Of a DNA stretch of 64,000 nt, positions 51,652 to 60,541 are shown piece by piece. Under the pieces are notes generated by a model. It was not told the DNA's origin and did not search any database. It saw nothing but the letters and a program-made list of their open reading frames with translations. Source of the stretch: Bacteroidota bacterium (lineage in GTDB: Bacteria > Bacteroidota > Bacteroidia > Chitinophagales > Chitinophagaceae); contig JAFDXJ010000004.1 in NCBI GenBank assembly GCA_018268015.1, forward strand, positions 1 to 64,000, in the 5' to 3' direction. Position 1 is the stretch's first letter, and each line of letters starts with the position of its first letter. Both the position numbers and the translations under genes were made by a program.

Positions 51652-53529
51652 TTAGTTCACGATCAACACGGGTATAGAAATCCGGTGTCTCACCTGGTTC
51701 ACCGTTTCACCATATAAAAAATCTTTGAGGCCTTTATGCCTGTGAGCTCCCATCACCAGCATATCTGCATGTTCTTCCTGTACGATACGCACAATTTCTT
51801 TGACCCTGCTTTTATATCCCAGCTGAATTTTGATATCATAACCTAACTCTTTTAAACGGGTTGCATATACTTCCAATCTTTGTAAATCAGTTCTCGTTTC
51901 AGCATCATCTGCCTGTGCTCCAAAAAACCGTGCTGCCGCTGTTTCTACAATATGTAATAAAATATATTTTGCGTCCTTTCTTCCTTGCGAAAGCGCAAAA
52001 GCTATTAGTTTTTCATCGTTGTTTGAAAAGTCAAGTGCAATGGCAATATTCTTTAATACCGGGGTTTCTAAATTCACCAGTGGTTGCACATCACCATGCA
52101 TAGCAGATTTAATCCTTGCTTTTTTCATAATAGGAATAATGATCATCATGATAAATAACCATGCAAAAAGCATGGCTACACCAATTAATAATATTTTGAG
52201 GCCAGTATGCCCCCTCTCCTGAAAGAGTGGCAGGCACGCTTCTGCAACCATTTTAATATTTAAAAATATCAATACTGTAGCCACTAACCAGGATAATATT
52301 TTTACCCATAGAGCAATGGCATATTTACCCATTGTACTCTTATCACTCACAAAAAATATTAATGGAATGATTGCAAAGCCAAGCTGGGCACTTAAAATAA
52401 CCTGGCTTAATATAAGTAAAGAATCCAATTCCTGGTCTCCATAAACAAGGATAACAATCATGCTGGGAATGATGGCCAATAATCGGGTTAATAAACGGCG
52501 CATCCAGGGATTGATCCTTAGGTTCAAATATCCTTCCATAACGATTTGCCCCGCCAATGTACCGGTAATCGTAGAACTCTGTCCGGCAGCAATAAGAGCA
52601 ATTGCAAATAATATGGGAGCCAATTCACTTCCTAATAAAGGCGCTAAGAGGGTATGCGCATCTTCAATTTTGGCAACTTGTGTATGGCCTGTTTTAAAAA
52701 ATACGGAAGCAGCTAAAATTAATATGGCCGCATTTACTAAAAAGGCAGCATTTAAAGCAATGGTACTATCAAAAAAATTAAACCGTAATGCCTTTTTTAT
52801 TCCACTCTCAGTATGTGCAATTTTCCGTGTTTGTACTAAAGACGAATGTAAATATAAATTATGCGGCATTACGGTCGCGCCAATAATGCCTACCGCAATA
52901 TATAAAGCATCGCCACTGAGGGCAGTGGGAATAAAGCCTTTTAAAATTTCATGGCCACTCGGTTTGGCAAGAAATATTTCAACTAAAAATGATCCACCTA
53001 TTATTAAGATCAAAGCAATGATAAATGCCTCCAGGCGGCGCATTCCCAGCTTTTGAAACCAGAGCAATAAGAACGTATCTAAAACAGTGATGCATACGCC
53101 CCATAAAATGGGTAATCCTGTAAGCAAATGGATGCCTATGGCCATCCCTAAAACTTCAGCTAAGTCACATGCGGCAATAGCTAACTCCGCCAGGATGTAT
53201 AAGCAAAAATTCACGAGTCGCGGATACATGTCCCTGTTTGCCTGTGCAAGGTCTCTCCTTCTTACAATGCCCAAGCGGGTACTTAAACTTTGTAATAATA
53301 ATGCCATGAGGTTACTCATGATCAATACCCAAATAAGGCTATATCCAAATCGGGCACCTCCCTGTAAATCAGTAGCCCAGTTTCCGGGATCCATATAACC
53401 TACACTTACCAGGTAAGCCGGGCCAAAATAAGGAAGCCATTTTCTCCACCCTTTTTTGGTAGAGCTTGTCATATCCACTGATTCATGTACTTCACTTAAT
53501 GAGATATGATGATGCTTTTGGTTGTTCAT
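51652..53529 (-). CDS. mntH: Nramp divalent metal transporter fused to a universal stress domain
   Basis: 625 residues. Residues about 30-460 form an Nramp transporter of eleven to twelve helices with the metal-binding D47-P-G-N50 motif (YMDPGNWAT) in helix 1 and M221-P-H-N224 in helix 6, supporting proton-coupled Mn2+/Fe2+ uptake. From about 485 to the end is a soluble UspA-like domain (NIAIALDFSNNDEKLI, HADMLVMGAHRHKGLKDFLYG, SIPVLIVN) with a G-x2-G-like nucleotide-binding pattern. The fusion suggests control of uptake by ATP or another nucleotide (inference). It follows mntR by 6 bases. Confidence 0.94.
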   Translation of the reverse strand: MNNQKHHHISLSEVHESVDMTSSTKKGWRKWLPYFGPAYLVSVGYMDPGNWATDLQGGARFGYSLIWVLIMSNLMALLLQSLSTRLGIVRRRDLAQANRDMYPRLVNFCLYILAELAIAACDLAEVLGMAIGIHLLTGLPILWGVCITVLDTFLLLWFQKLGMRRLEAFIIALILIIGGSFLVEIFLAKPSGHEILKGFIPTALSGDALYIAVGIIGATVMPHNLYLHSSLVQTRKIAHTESGIKKALRFNFFDSTIALNAAFLVNAAILILAASVFFKTGHTQVAKIEDAHTLLAPLLGSELAPILFAIALIAAGQSSTITGTLAGQIVMEGYLNLRINPWMRRLLTRLLAIIPSMIVILVYGDQELDSLLILSQVILSAQLGFAIIPLIFFVSDKSTMGKYAIALWVKILSWLVATVLIFLNIKMVAEACLPLFQERGHTGLKILLIGVAMLFAWLFIMMIIIPIMKKARIKSAMHGDVQPLVNLETPVLKNIAIALDFSNNDEKLIAFALSQGRKDAKYILLHIVETAAARFFGAQADDAETRTDLQRLEVYATRLKELGYDIKIQLGYKSRVKEIVRIVQEEHADMLVMGAHRHKGLKDFLYGETVNQVRHRISIPVLIVN

Positions 53530-53535
53530 CTTTCA

Positions 53536-54192
53536 TTATTTTACAATGAGTGATTTGGTAATCGCCTCACTCAGATGCAGCGTTTTGTTTTTACCAACTT
53601 TCACTTCTATGGATTCATCAAAATCAAATCTTTTGATTACTTCTATCATTGTTCCAAGCTTGATGTCAAAATGTTTCAATAATTCCAGTAATTTAATTTC
53701 CTGGCTGGCTACTGCTACTACCCGTAACGGCTTATTTAATGGCGCCTGTGCGAGGCGTAATTGTTCCTGATGAGGCATTTTCCCTTGAGCATCCGGGATG
53801 GGGTCTCCATGCGGATCTACTTGTGGAAAGTGTAAATATGCATCCAGTTTATCAATTAGTTTCTTTGAACTCACATGTTCCAGTTCTTCTGCAATGGCAT
53901 GCACTTCATCCCATTCAAAATGTAATTTTTCGGATAGAAAAAATTCCCATAAACGATGGCGGCGAATAATATCCAGTGCCAGCTTTTTACCCTTTGCCGT
54001 TAACTGAATGGATTTATAGGGAGACCAGGAGATCAGCTTTTTTTCTTTCAATTTTTTCAGCATATCCGTAGCTGATGCCGGCTTTGTATTCAAGGCACCC
54101 GATAAGGCGCCGGTGGATAGAGCTCCCCCCTCCTGCAAATGAAAAATAGACTTAATATAATTCTCTTCAGCAACAGAATATTTAGTCAGCAC
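53536..54192 (-). CDS. mntR: Manganese/iron-responsive DtxR-family repressor
   Basis: 218 residues. It has an N-terminal winged helix (SVAEENYIKSIFHLQ, GALNTKPASATDMLKKLKEKKLISW), a dimerisation and metal-binding domain (LHFEWDEVHAIAEELEHVSSKKLIDKLDAYL, rich in Glu and His), and an SH3-like FeoA domain at the C terminus (about 145-218). The start codon is GTG at 54192; there is no nearby ATG and the helix begins immediately. It represses or tunes the adjacent mntH in response to Mn2+ or Fe2+. A dyad overlapping its own -7 element lies 11 bases before the start, consistent with autoregulation. Confidence 0.9.
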   Translation of the reverse strand: MLTKYSVAEENYIKSIFHLQEGGALSTGALSGALNTKPASATDMLKKLKEKKLISWSPYKSIQLTAKGKKLALDIIRRHRLWEFFLSEKLHFEWDEVHAIAEELEHVSSKKLIDKLDAYLHFPQVDPHGDPIPDAQGKMPHQEQLRLAQAPLNKPLRVVAVASQEIKLLELLKHFDIKLGTMIEVIKRFDFDESIEVKVGKNKTLHLSEAITKSLIVK

Positions 54193-54202
54193 GTAAATTT
54201 AT

Positions 54203-54218
54203 TTTAGGCAAATCTAAA
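54203..54218 (-). promoter_or_regulatory. Probable MntR operator over the mntR-mntH -7 element
   Basis: The dyad TTTAG-GCAAAT-CTAAA (54203-54218) contains, on the minus strand, TAGATTTG (54209-54216), an exact TAnnTTTG -7 element. The GTG start of mntR is only about 11 bases downstream. A DtxR-type dimer bound here would occlude the promoter. Confidence 0.6.
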
Positions 54219-54322
54219 TTTATTTTTATAAAAAACATTTATTTTATAAAATCTTTATCATTTTTAAAAACCTAGCCATACAAAAGTTATAGGAGCGGTA
54301 AAAGGTTGTATATTTTTAAACT

Positions 54323-54330
54323 TATCTTTG
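54323..54330 (+). promoter_or_regulatory. Promoter -7 element of the M1 peptidase gene
   Basis: TATCTTTG matches TAnnTTTG exactly, 20 bases before the ATG at 54351. A convincing -33 TTTG at the right distance is not visible. It supports the choice of 54351 as start over the in-frame TTG at 54306. Confidence 0.5.
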
Positions 54331-54350
54331 CTTTCTTTAAAATTTATTTC

Positions 54351-56201
54351 ATGAAATACCTGACACTTATCTTTTTCCTGATCATCGGAACATATATTCA
54401 AGCCCAGCCAGAACGTTGGCAGCAACGTATTTCTTATAACATTGATGTCAAAATGGATGTACATACCAACCAGTTTACCGGTACAGAGAAAATCAATTAT
54501 TGGAATAATTCTCCCGATACACTTACCCGCTTATTTTTCCATATGTATTGGAATGCATTTCAGCCAAACAGTATGATGGACATTCGTAGCAGGGAACTGG
54601 GGAAAACAATCTTAGCCACTTCTAAAAAAGGAGAGCCTATCAGAGATTGGGATAGCCGTGTCCGGGACCGAATTTCTAAACTTACTCCTGATGAAATTGG
54701 CTACCAAAAAATAATTAATATTAAAGTGAATGGCCAAGCTGCCAAACTGATAGACCATGAAACGATATGGGAAGTCCAGATCAGTACACCCATTTTACCT
54801 CATTCAAAATCTACTATTGATCTTTCCTTTATGGCCCAGGTACCTATTCAAATAAGGCGAAGTGGACGAGATAATGAAGAGGGAATCCGTTACAGCATGA
54901 GCCAATGGTACCCTAAAATGGTTGAATACGATTACCAGGGATGGAATGCTAACCCTTACATTGCAAGAGAGTTTTATGGGGTCTGGGGCGATTATAATGT
55001 AAATATCACTATTGATAAAACGTACATGTTAGCTGCTTCCGGTACTTTGCAAAACCCGGGAGAAACAGGTTTTGGCTATCAACAAAATGGGACTGCTCCC
55101 ATTCCTGTAAGTGGTGAAAACCGTACCTGGAAATTTGTAGCACAAAATGTACATGATTTCGTTTGGGCAGCCGACCCCACCTATACCATGATCAAAAAGC
55201 AAATACCCGGAGGGCCCTTATTATATATTGTTTATAAAAAGGTAGATTCACTGGAACAAAAATGGCAGGATCTCGCTAATAAAATGGTCATCGTTTATCC
55301 ATTTATGGCGAAAACATTCGGCGCTTATCCCTATAAAAATTATTCATTTATCCAGGGTGGCGATGGAGGTATGGAGTACCCGATGGCTACACTGATAAAG
55401 AATGCCAGTATAGGTACGGCTATTCATGAATGGATGCACAGTTGGTACCAGGGAATGATGGGAAGTAATGAGAGCCTTTATGCATGGATGGATGAAGGGT
55501 TTACATCTTATGCCGAATCTCGAGTGAGTGCATGGTTGTATAAAGATACTACCTTCCCTTATCGTGGAGCCTATGCCGGATATTTCGGTTTAGTAAAAAG
55601 CGGTTTTGAAGAGCCCATGAATACACATGCGGATCATTATAATACAAACTATGCTTATTCTGTAGATGCCTATTCAAAAGGTGAAATTTTCATGGCGCAA
55701 TTAGGATATATCGTAAGTGATTCAGTGCTGGATAAGATTTTACTGGAATATTACAGGGAATGGCGCTTTAAACACCCCAATCCGAATGATTTTGTTCGCG
55801 TTGCTGAAAAAGTCAGTGGCATGGAATTACAATGGTATAAAGAATATTGGATTTATACAACCAAAACCATTGATTATGGAATTGGGGAAGTGACTGAAAA
55901 AGAGGGCAAAGCACAAGTTACCCTCAAACGAATTGGTAAAATGCCGATGCCAATTGATTTATTGATAACCTACAAAGATGGCTCAAAGGAAATGCATTAT
56001 ATCCCCATGGATTTAATGTATGGAGATAAACCTGCAGAAGGTAATTATCCCAGGATCATAGAGAAAGATTGGGCATGGGTAGCACCCGAATATGTTGTTG
56101 AATTAAATCATCCTGTCGGAGATATCAAAGAAATAGAAATTGACCACAGCCAAAGGATGGCTGATGTGAACCGGGTGAATAATAAGATCTCTGTTCCATA
56201 G
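54351..56201 (+). CDS. M1 family metallopeptidase, exported
   Basis: 616 residues from the ATG at 54351 (MKYLTLIFFLIIGTYIQAQ signal peptide). The gluzincin site is HEWMH at 359-363 with the third zinc ligand E382 (WMDEGF), exact HExxH-x18-E spacing. GGMEYPMAT just before it is the aminopeptidase substrate motif equivalent to GAMEN. An N-terminal beta domain (residues 25-220) carries the family fold. It would trim N-terminal residues from peptides in the periplasm or outside the cell. It is a paralog of the gene at 60542-63157. Confidence 0.94.
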   Translation: MKYLTLIFFLIIGTYIQAQPERWQQRISYNIDVKMDVHTNQFTGTEKINYWNNSPDTLTRLFFHMYWNAFQPNSMMDIRSRELGKTILATSKKGEPIRDWDSRVRDRISKLTPDEIGYQKIINIKVNGQAAKLIDHETIWEVQISTPILPHSKSTIDLSFMAQVPIQIRRSGRDNEEGIRYSMSQWYPKMVEYDYQGWNANPYIAREFYGVWGDYNVNITIDKTYMLAASGTLQNPGETGFGYQQNGTAPIPVSGENRTWKFVAQNVHDFVWAADPTYTMIKKQIPGGPLLYIVYKKVDSLEQKWQDLANKMVIVYPFMAKTFGAYPYKNYSFIQGGDGGMEYPMATLIKNASIGTAIHEWMHSWYQGMMGSNESLYAWMDEGFTSYAESRVSAWLYKDTTFPYRGAYAGYFGLVKSGFEEPMNTHADHYNTNYAYSVDAYSKGEIFMAQLGYIVSDSVLDKILLEYYREWRFKHPNPNDFVRVAEKVSGMELQWYKEYWIYTTKTIDYGIGEVTEKEGKAQVTLKRIGKMPMPIDLLITYKDGSKEMHYIPMDLMYGDKPAEGNYPRIIEKDWAWVAPEYVVELNHPVGDIKEIEIDHSQRMADVNRVNNKISVP

Positions 56202-56273
56202 TCATTTTGGGGGCCATTAAAACATGTTTTTACTGCAGTCGATGGCATACTTATGATAATCAAGGTAGTCACA

Positions 56274-56651
56274 TTAATCTGCAGGTTCCCAAAGCTCTAT
56301 TTTATTGCCTTCCATATCGAGGATATGTATAAATTTTCCATACGCATAACTTTCAATCTCATCCAGGATCCTAACACCCTCTTTTTTTAATTCATCTACA
56401 AGCGCTTCCAGATCAGCAACCCGGTAATTAATCATAAATTCTTTGGATGATGGTTCAAAATGCTTTGATGAGTCAGGAAAGAGACTCCATGTTGTAGAAC
56501 CTTTAATATCAGGCGCATTTTCATCAAACCATTCGAATGTAGTGCCATAGTCACCGGTACGAAAGCCCAGATGCTTTTCATACCATTCATTCATTTTCTT
56601 GGGATCTTTACATTTAAAAAAGATTCCACCAATTCCTGTTACTTTTTTCAT
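56274..56651 (-). CDS. VOC family (glyoxalase/bleomycin-resistance fold) protein
   Basis: 125 residues with one VOC domain of two beta-alpha-beta-beta-beta units: GIGGIFFKCKDPKKMNEWYEKHLGF in the first and FMINYRVADLEALVDELKKEGVRI in the second, ending FIHILDMEGNKIELWEP with the metal-ligand Glu. Single-domain VOC proteins dimerise to make the active site. The reaction cannot be predicted. Its ATG directly abuts four copies of a 9-bp tandem repeat, leaving no ordinary leader. Confidence 0.88.
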   Translation of the reverse strand: MKKVTGIGGIFFKCKDPKKMNEWYEKHLGFRTGDYGTTFEWFDENAPDIKGSTTWSLFPDSSKHFEPSSKEFMINYRVADLEALVDELKKEGVRILDEIESYAYGKFIHILDMEGNKIELWEPAD

Positions 56652-56686
56652 TGATTGAGTTGATTGAGTTGATTGAGTTGATTGAG
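56651..56686. repeat. Four exact copies of a 9-bp tandem repeat at a start codon
   Basis: TTGATTGAG is repeated four times without change (56651-56659, 56660-56668, 56669-56677, 56678-56686). On the coding strand this is CTCAATCAA x4, running straight into the VOC gene ATG. The unit is a multiple of three and has no stop codon in that frame. Confidence 0.95.
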
Positions 56687-56878
56687 ATTAATGATATTTT
56701 GAAAGCTATTCTATCAAATGGAGAAAAGTAAAGTTAAGTAAAATTATCGTCGGTGAAATTAAACAAACTCATGAATACATAACCCGAAAATTTTTCAGAA
56801 AATCAAAAAATGACCATACACATCGGCCTGTTTTCATGATGATACTATTTTGTTTAATTCCAATTCAGCTGAATCCTT

Positions 56879-57961
56879 TTATGGATAAATAGTGAGAAAA
56901 ATATATGCTACAAGATTGACCAGTAAAACAACACCATAGACGGCATTACTGCGGCCTCCAATCAGTGATAACATGACTGTAAAAATAGAAATTCCGAGGA
57001 ATATAATCGGCAGGATATCCAGCCCAAGTACAATCGGTATATCATAAAAGTAACTGATAAGAGATATGGCAGGGATGGTCAAACCAATACTTGCAATAGC
57101 TGAGCCTAATGAAAGATTGAGACTTGTTTGTAACATGTTATTCCTTGCAGCACTAATGGCGGCAATACCTTCCGGCAACAATATCACCGCTGCAATAATA
57201 ATACCTACCAGACTCTTTGGTAACCCATGGCTTACCAAAATTTGCTCTATTGGATGTGATAAAGATTTTGCCAGGAGTACAACAATGAGCAAACTAATGA
57301 ATAAGAATACCAGGCTGATAAAAAGTGACAAATTGGATATTACATGTTTCTTCTCGTGCTTAATTACACCTATATCAGTAGCGATAAAGTACTCTCGATG
57401 TCTCACTGTTTGAGCTGCAATAAATGCTATATAAATAACAATGCAGGCAAAAATTTCGAAAAGTAATTGCGCTTCAGTGTAGTAAGGACCAGCATGGCTT
57501 TTTGTAAATGAAGGAAGTATCATGGTAAATGCCACAATGGATACTAAGGACACTAAAGATATTTTCACCGAATGAGAAGAAAAAGTTTGTGTATGAAATT
57601 TCCTTCCTCCAATAAATAAACAAAGGCCTACAATCCCATTTAAAATAAGCATGACTGCAGCATATACCGTATCTCTGGCAAATGAAGAATATTTTTCACC
57701 TCCGGTAAGCATCAAAGAAATAATGATGGACACTTCTATTACTGTAACCGAAACAGCCAAAATAATTGTTCCATATGGCTCGCCAACACGATGTGCGATA
57801 ATCTCAGCATGATGTACAGCCGACATAACACATAGTAACAAAAATAATCCTGCTAGCAATTGCCAGGCAATATTATTGTCAAGTAATCCTGAAAAAAATA
57901 AGAGACAGGTTAAAATGGGGACTGTCGTTGTCCAGGGATAAAGCTTTCTTATTTTCTTCAT
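56879..57961 (-). CDS. ChaA-like Ca2+/H+ (cation) antiporter
   Basis: 360 residues with about eleven helices. The two CaCA-family ion-binding repeats are clear: HRVGEPYGTIILAVSVTVIEVSIIISLM (about 57-84) and LPEGIAAISAARNNMLQTSLNLSLGSAIASIGLTIPA (about 258-294), each holding an acidic residue in the membrane. The first repeat closely resembles E. coli ChaA. It likely exports Ca2+ (or Na+/K+) in exchange for protons. It stands alone on the minus strand with no clear regulatory element visible. Confidence 0.88.
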   Translation of the reverse strand: MKKIRKLYPWTTTVPILTCLLFFSGLLDNNIAWQLLAGLFLLLCVMSAVHHAEIIAHRVGEPYGTIILAVSVTVIEVSIIISLMLTGGEKYSSFARDTVYAAVMLILNGIVGLCLFIGGRKFHTQTFSSHSVKISLVSLVSIVAFTMILPSFTKSHAGPYYTEAQLLFEIFACIVIYIAFIAAQTVRHREYFIATDIGVIKHEKKHVISNLSLFISLVFLFISLLIVVLLAKSLSHPIEQILVSHGLPKSLVGIIIAAVILLPEGIAAISAARNNMLQTSLNLSLGSAIASIGLTIPAISLISYFYDIPIVLGLDILPIIFLGISIFTVMLSLIGGRSNAVYGVVLLVNLVAYIFLTIYP

Positions 57962-58319
57962 TTATTTAAATTTAAGATAATATGATTAAATGAAGCATTT
58001 CTTCAATAATTTGTTCAAATTGACTGCAAATCCAACTTAGAAAATAACCTCATTGATCATAAAAATAAGTCAAATCTTTCAAGTCAATATGATTACATAT
58101 TACAAAGTTGATTTTTAAAAATTGAATCACCTTTGTAAATAATTAATATAAATGTCAATTTTTGTAACCTTTCCTCTTCTCAATTACTCTAATAGAATAG
58201 CAACAAAGTTTGTTATTACAGGAAAGTATATTTAAAAAATAATCCAGACTCTTTGCCTTGGTCATATTTTTATAAAACCCAAGAATGAGCCTGGATATAG
58301 AATCAGTTATTTGAATAAT
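57962..58319. other. Intergenic stretch before the second ECF sigma gene
   Basis: About 360 AT-rich bases between divergent genes. No RNA gene, repeat or terminator was recognised. No exact TAnnTTTG was found ahead of the sigma gene, so it may be transcribed from an alternative promoter, for example one recognised by its own product. Confidence 0.45.
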
Positions 58320-58967
58320 ATGAACCAGTTTGAAAAATTTTCCGATGCAGAAGTAATTCACCGTATTTTAAATGGTGATAAATCACTTTATGAAATAATT
58401 ATCCGCCGTTACAATCCCTATTTATATAAAATAGGCAGGTCCTATAATTTCAATCATGAGGATACGCAGGATTTAATGCAGGATACTTTTTTTGATGCTT
58501 ATTTGAATCTCTCGCAATTTGAAAACCGGGCTCATTTCAAAACCTGGATTATCCGTATCATGATGAATAACTGTTACAGGAAAAAAGAAAAATCAAGCTC
58601 TAAAAATGAAATTATGATTGAAGTAAACGACCATTCAAAACCGCTGTTTACGCATGAAAATAAAGACTCAAATCAAGTAATTCAAAATCATGAATTGGGC
58701 AGCATTATAGAAAAAGCGCTTGGGAATATTCCCTTTGAATATCGTATGGCGTTCTCCTTAAGAGAAATCAATGGATTCGATATTCATGAAACATCCAAGC
58801 TCATGAATATCAGTGAGGCCAATGTAAAAGTGAGGCTTCACAGAGCAAAAAGCATGTTGAAAAAAGAAATAGAGAAATCGTATTCAGCTGCTGAATTGTT
58901 TGAATTTAATTTAATCTATTGCGATGCCATAGTTGAAAATGTAATGAAGAAAATAAATGAACTTTAA
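58320..58967 (+). CDS. ECF-type RNA polymerase sigma factor
   Basis: 215 residues from ATG 58320; the open TTG three codons upstream is less likely. Region 2: SDAEVIHRILNGDKSLYEIIIRRYNPYLYKIGRSY and HEDTQDLMQDTFFDAYLNLSQFENRAHFKTWIIRIMMN, with YRKKEK. Region 4: IPFEYRMAFSLREINGFDIHETSKLMNISEANVKVRLHRAKSML. A C-terminal extension after region 4 (YSAAELFEFNLIYCDAIVENVM) is present. No anti-sigma gene is adjacent. Its stop overlaps the earliest folE start by 11 bases, so it is in one operon with folE and a flavin reductase. Confidence 0.93.
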   Translation: MNQFEKFSDAEVIHRILNGDKSLYEIIIRRYNPYLYKIGRSYNFNHEDTQDLMQDTFFDAYLNLSQFENRAHFKTWIIRIMMNNCYRKKEKSSSKNEIMIEVNDHSKPLFTHENKDSNQVIQNHELGSIIEKALGNIPFEYRMAFSLREINGFDIHETSKLMNISEANVKVRLHRAKSMLKKEIEKSYSAAELFEFNLIYCDAIVENVMKKINEL

Positions 58968-59622
58968 AAAAATCTATATGAACGAAACAGCAAAAATGTA
59001 TGTGGCAGAAGCCTTAGAAAAAACACCTCTCTTACAAACATTGGGATTAAATGATGCCGAGAAGATTAAAATAATTGAATTTCATTTTACCGAAATAATG
59101 CAGGCTCTTGGTCTGGATCTTCAGGATGATAGCCTGAAGGATACACCGAAACGAGTAGCTAAAATGTATGTAGAAGAAATATTCAGTGGGCTAAACCCTC
59201 TTAATGAACCCTCCATCAGCCTATTTGAAAACAAATACGGTTATCAAAAAATGCTGGTAGAAAAAGATATTACGCTATTCTCCTATTGCGAACATCATTT
59301 TGTACCCATCATTGGTAAAGCTCATGTAGCCTATATTCCCGGCAAACAGGTGATAGGACTTTCCAAAATAAACAGGCTGGTACAATATTATGCAAAACGT
59401 CCCCAAGTACAGGAAAAATTAACAATACAAATTTCCGAAGCCTTAAAAGAAATCTTACAACATCAGGATGTGGCGGTTCTCATTGAAGCAGATCATTTAT
59501 GTGTCGCATCAAGAGGAATAAAGGATACCAACAGCATCACGATCACATCAAGCTATTCAGGGCAATTTGAACAAGAGTCTATTAAACAAGAGTTTTTATC
59601 TTATATTCACCATAATAAATAA
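58957..59622 (+). CDS. folE: GTP cyclohydrolase I
   Basis: 221 residues (or 214 from ATG 58978, MNETAKMYV). It converts GTP to dihydroneopterin triphosphate, the first step to tetrahydrofolate or biopterin-type cofactors. Zinc ligands C111 and H114 are in LFSYCEHHFVPIIG, and C182 in ADHLCVASRGI. QVIGLSKINRLVQYYAKRPQVQE and DTPKRVAKMY are family hallmarks. Placement behind an ECF sigma factor and ahead of a ferredoxin-reductase-like gene suggests an inducible copy serving a stress or light response and not basal folate synthesis (inference). Confidence 0.96.
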   Translation: MNFKKIYMNETAKMYVAEALEKTPLLQTLGLNDAEKIKIIEFHFTEIMQALGLDLQDDSLKDTPKRVAKMYVEEIFSGLNPLNEPSISLFENKYGYQKMLVEKDITLFSYCEHHFVPIIGKAHVAYIPGKQVIGLSKINRLVQYYAKRPQVQEKLTIQISEALKEILQHQDVAVLIEADHLCVASRGIKDTNSITITSSYSGQFEQESIKQEFLSYIHHNK

Positions 59623-60297
59623 ATGATCATGTCACAGATAGTAAAAATTTTATCTATTGAAAACCTCACACATGATGTTCTTAGAATTAGAACAGAAAAA
59701 CCAGCAGTTATTCAATACAACCCGGGGCAGGCAGCAGATATTTCCATAAACAAAAGTGGGTGGGAGCAGGAATTAAGAGCTTTTACTTTTACTTCCTTGC
59801 CGGAAGATGATTTTATTGAATTTTCAATAAAAACGTATCCATCACACCATGGTGTAACAGAACAATTACTTTCCTTAAGCAAAGGGGATGAATTAATCAT
59901 TCATGATGTTTTTGGAGATATTGGTTATAAGGGTGAAGGACTCTTCATTGCCGGTGGTGCAGGTGTAACTCCCTTTATAGCAATCTTAAAACACCTGGAA
60001 AAGAATCATACAATTGGCAATAATAAACTCCTTTTTGCCAATAAAAGCAGGGGTGATATTATCCTTGAAGATAAGTTTAAAGATATATTGGGAGATCATT
60101 TTATTAATATTCTATCTGATGAAGACCTTGATGGATATGAACACGGATTTATATCTGCAGACCTGATACAAAAAATCAAAGATGAACATACAAAATACTA
60201 TTATCTCTGTGGCCCAGAACCCATGATGCAGGCAGTAGAAAAACAATTAGCCTCCCTGAGTATTTCTAATGAATTTATTGTACGGGAAGGATTTTAA
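59623..60297 (+). CDS. Ferredoxin-NADP reductase-like FAD/NAD(P)-binding oxidoreductase
   Basis: 224 residues. The FAD-binding barrel has RAFTFTSLP (flavin contact) and an early YNPGQAADI strand. The NAD(P) domain has LFIAGGAGVTPFIAIL and the terminal YLCGPEPMM. There is no globin, 2Fe-2S or reductase extension, so it needs an external partner such as ferredoxin, flavodoxin or a flavin. The ATG follows the folE stop with no gap. It resembles flavodoxin reductases and could supply electrons to a pterin- or flavin-dependent enzyme. The partner is not visible here. Confidence 0.87.
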   Translation: MIMSQIVKILSIENLTHDVLRIRTEKPAVIQYNPGQAADISINKSGWEQELRAFTFTSLPEDDFIEFSIKTYPSHHGVTEQLLSLSKGDELIIHDVFGDIGYKGEGLFIAGGAGVTPFIAILKHLEKNHTIGNNKLLFANKSRGDIILEDKFKDILGDHFINILSDEDLDGYEHGFISADLIQKIKDEHTKYYYLCGPEPMMQAVEKQLASLSISNEFIVREGF

Positions 60298-60488
60298 AAT
60301 ATCAGGAAACTTTGCCATGTTGTTTCAAAAGTGAACTATCTGTAGTGTTTTGTGCTTTCAATGAAATTATATTTAGCATCATTCTTCACAAATAAATATA
60401 GGTGGATTTGAAATAAATTACTACACTCTTTTGTATAGAGTTGATTCGTTTAAATTCAGCAAGAACGCTGCATGAATACACCCACAAA

Positions 60489-60525
60489 AAAAACTTCACC
60501 GTCATTGAAGACGAGTGAAGTTTTT
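60489..60525. terminator. Bidirectional Rho-independent terminator
   Basis: AAAAACTTCAC (60489-60499) pairs with GTGAAGTTTTT (60515-60525), extended inward by CGTC/GACG with a single bulge. T runs follow on both strands. It separates the sigma-folE-reductase operon from the convergent M1 peptidase gene. Confidence 0.9.
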
Positions 60526-60541
60526 AATTATAATAATTAAC

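Noticed and set aside
52460..53056. A 198-codon plus-strand open frame opposite mntH
   Set aside because: It lies entirely antisense to well-supported Nramp helices; long antisense frames commonly mirror membrane-protein codons.
56219..56230. AAAACATGTTTT palindrome after the first M1 peptidase gene
   Set aside because: No loop, AT-rich, and no regulator or promoter context; expected by chance in this composition.
57962..58361. A 68-codon minus-strand frame overlapping the start of the second ECF sigma gene
   Set aside because: It overlaps the start of a secure gene and has no family resemblance.
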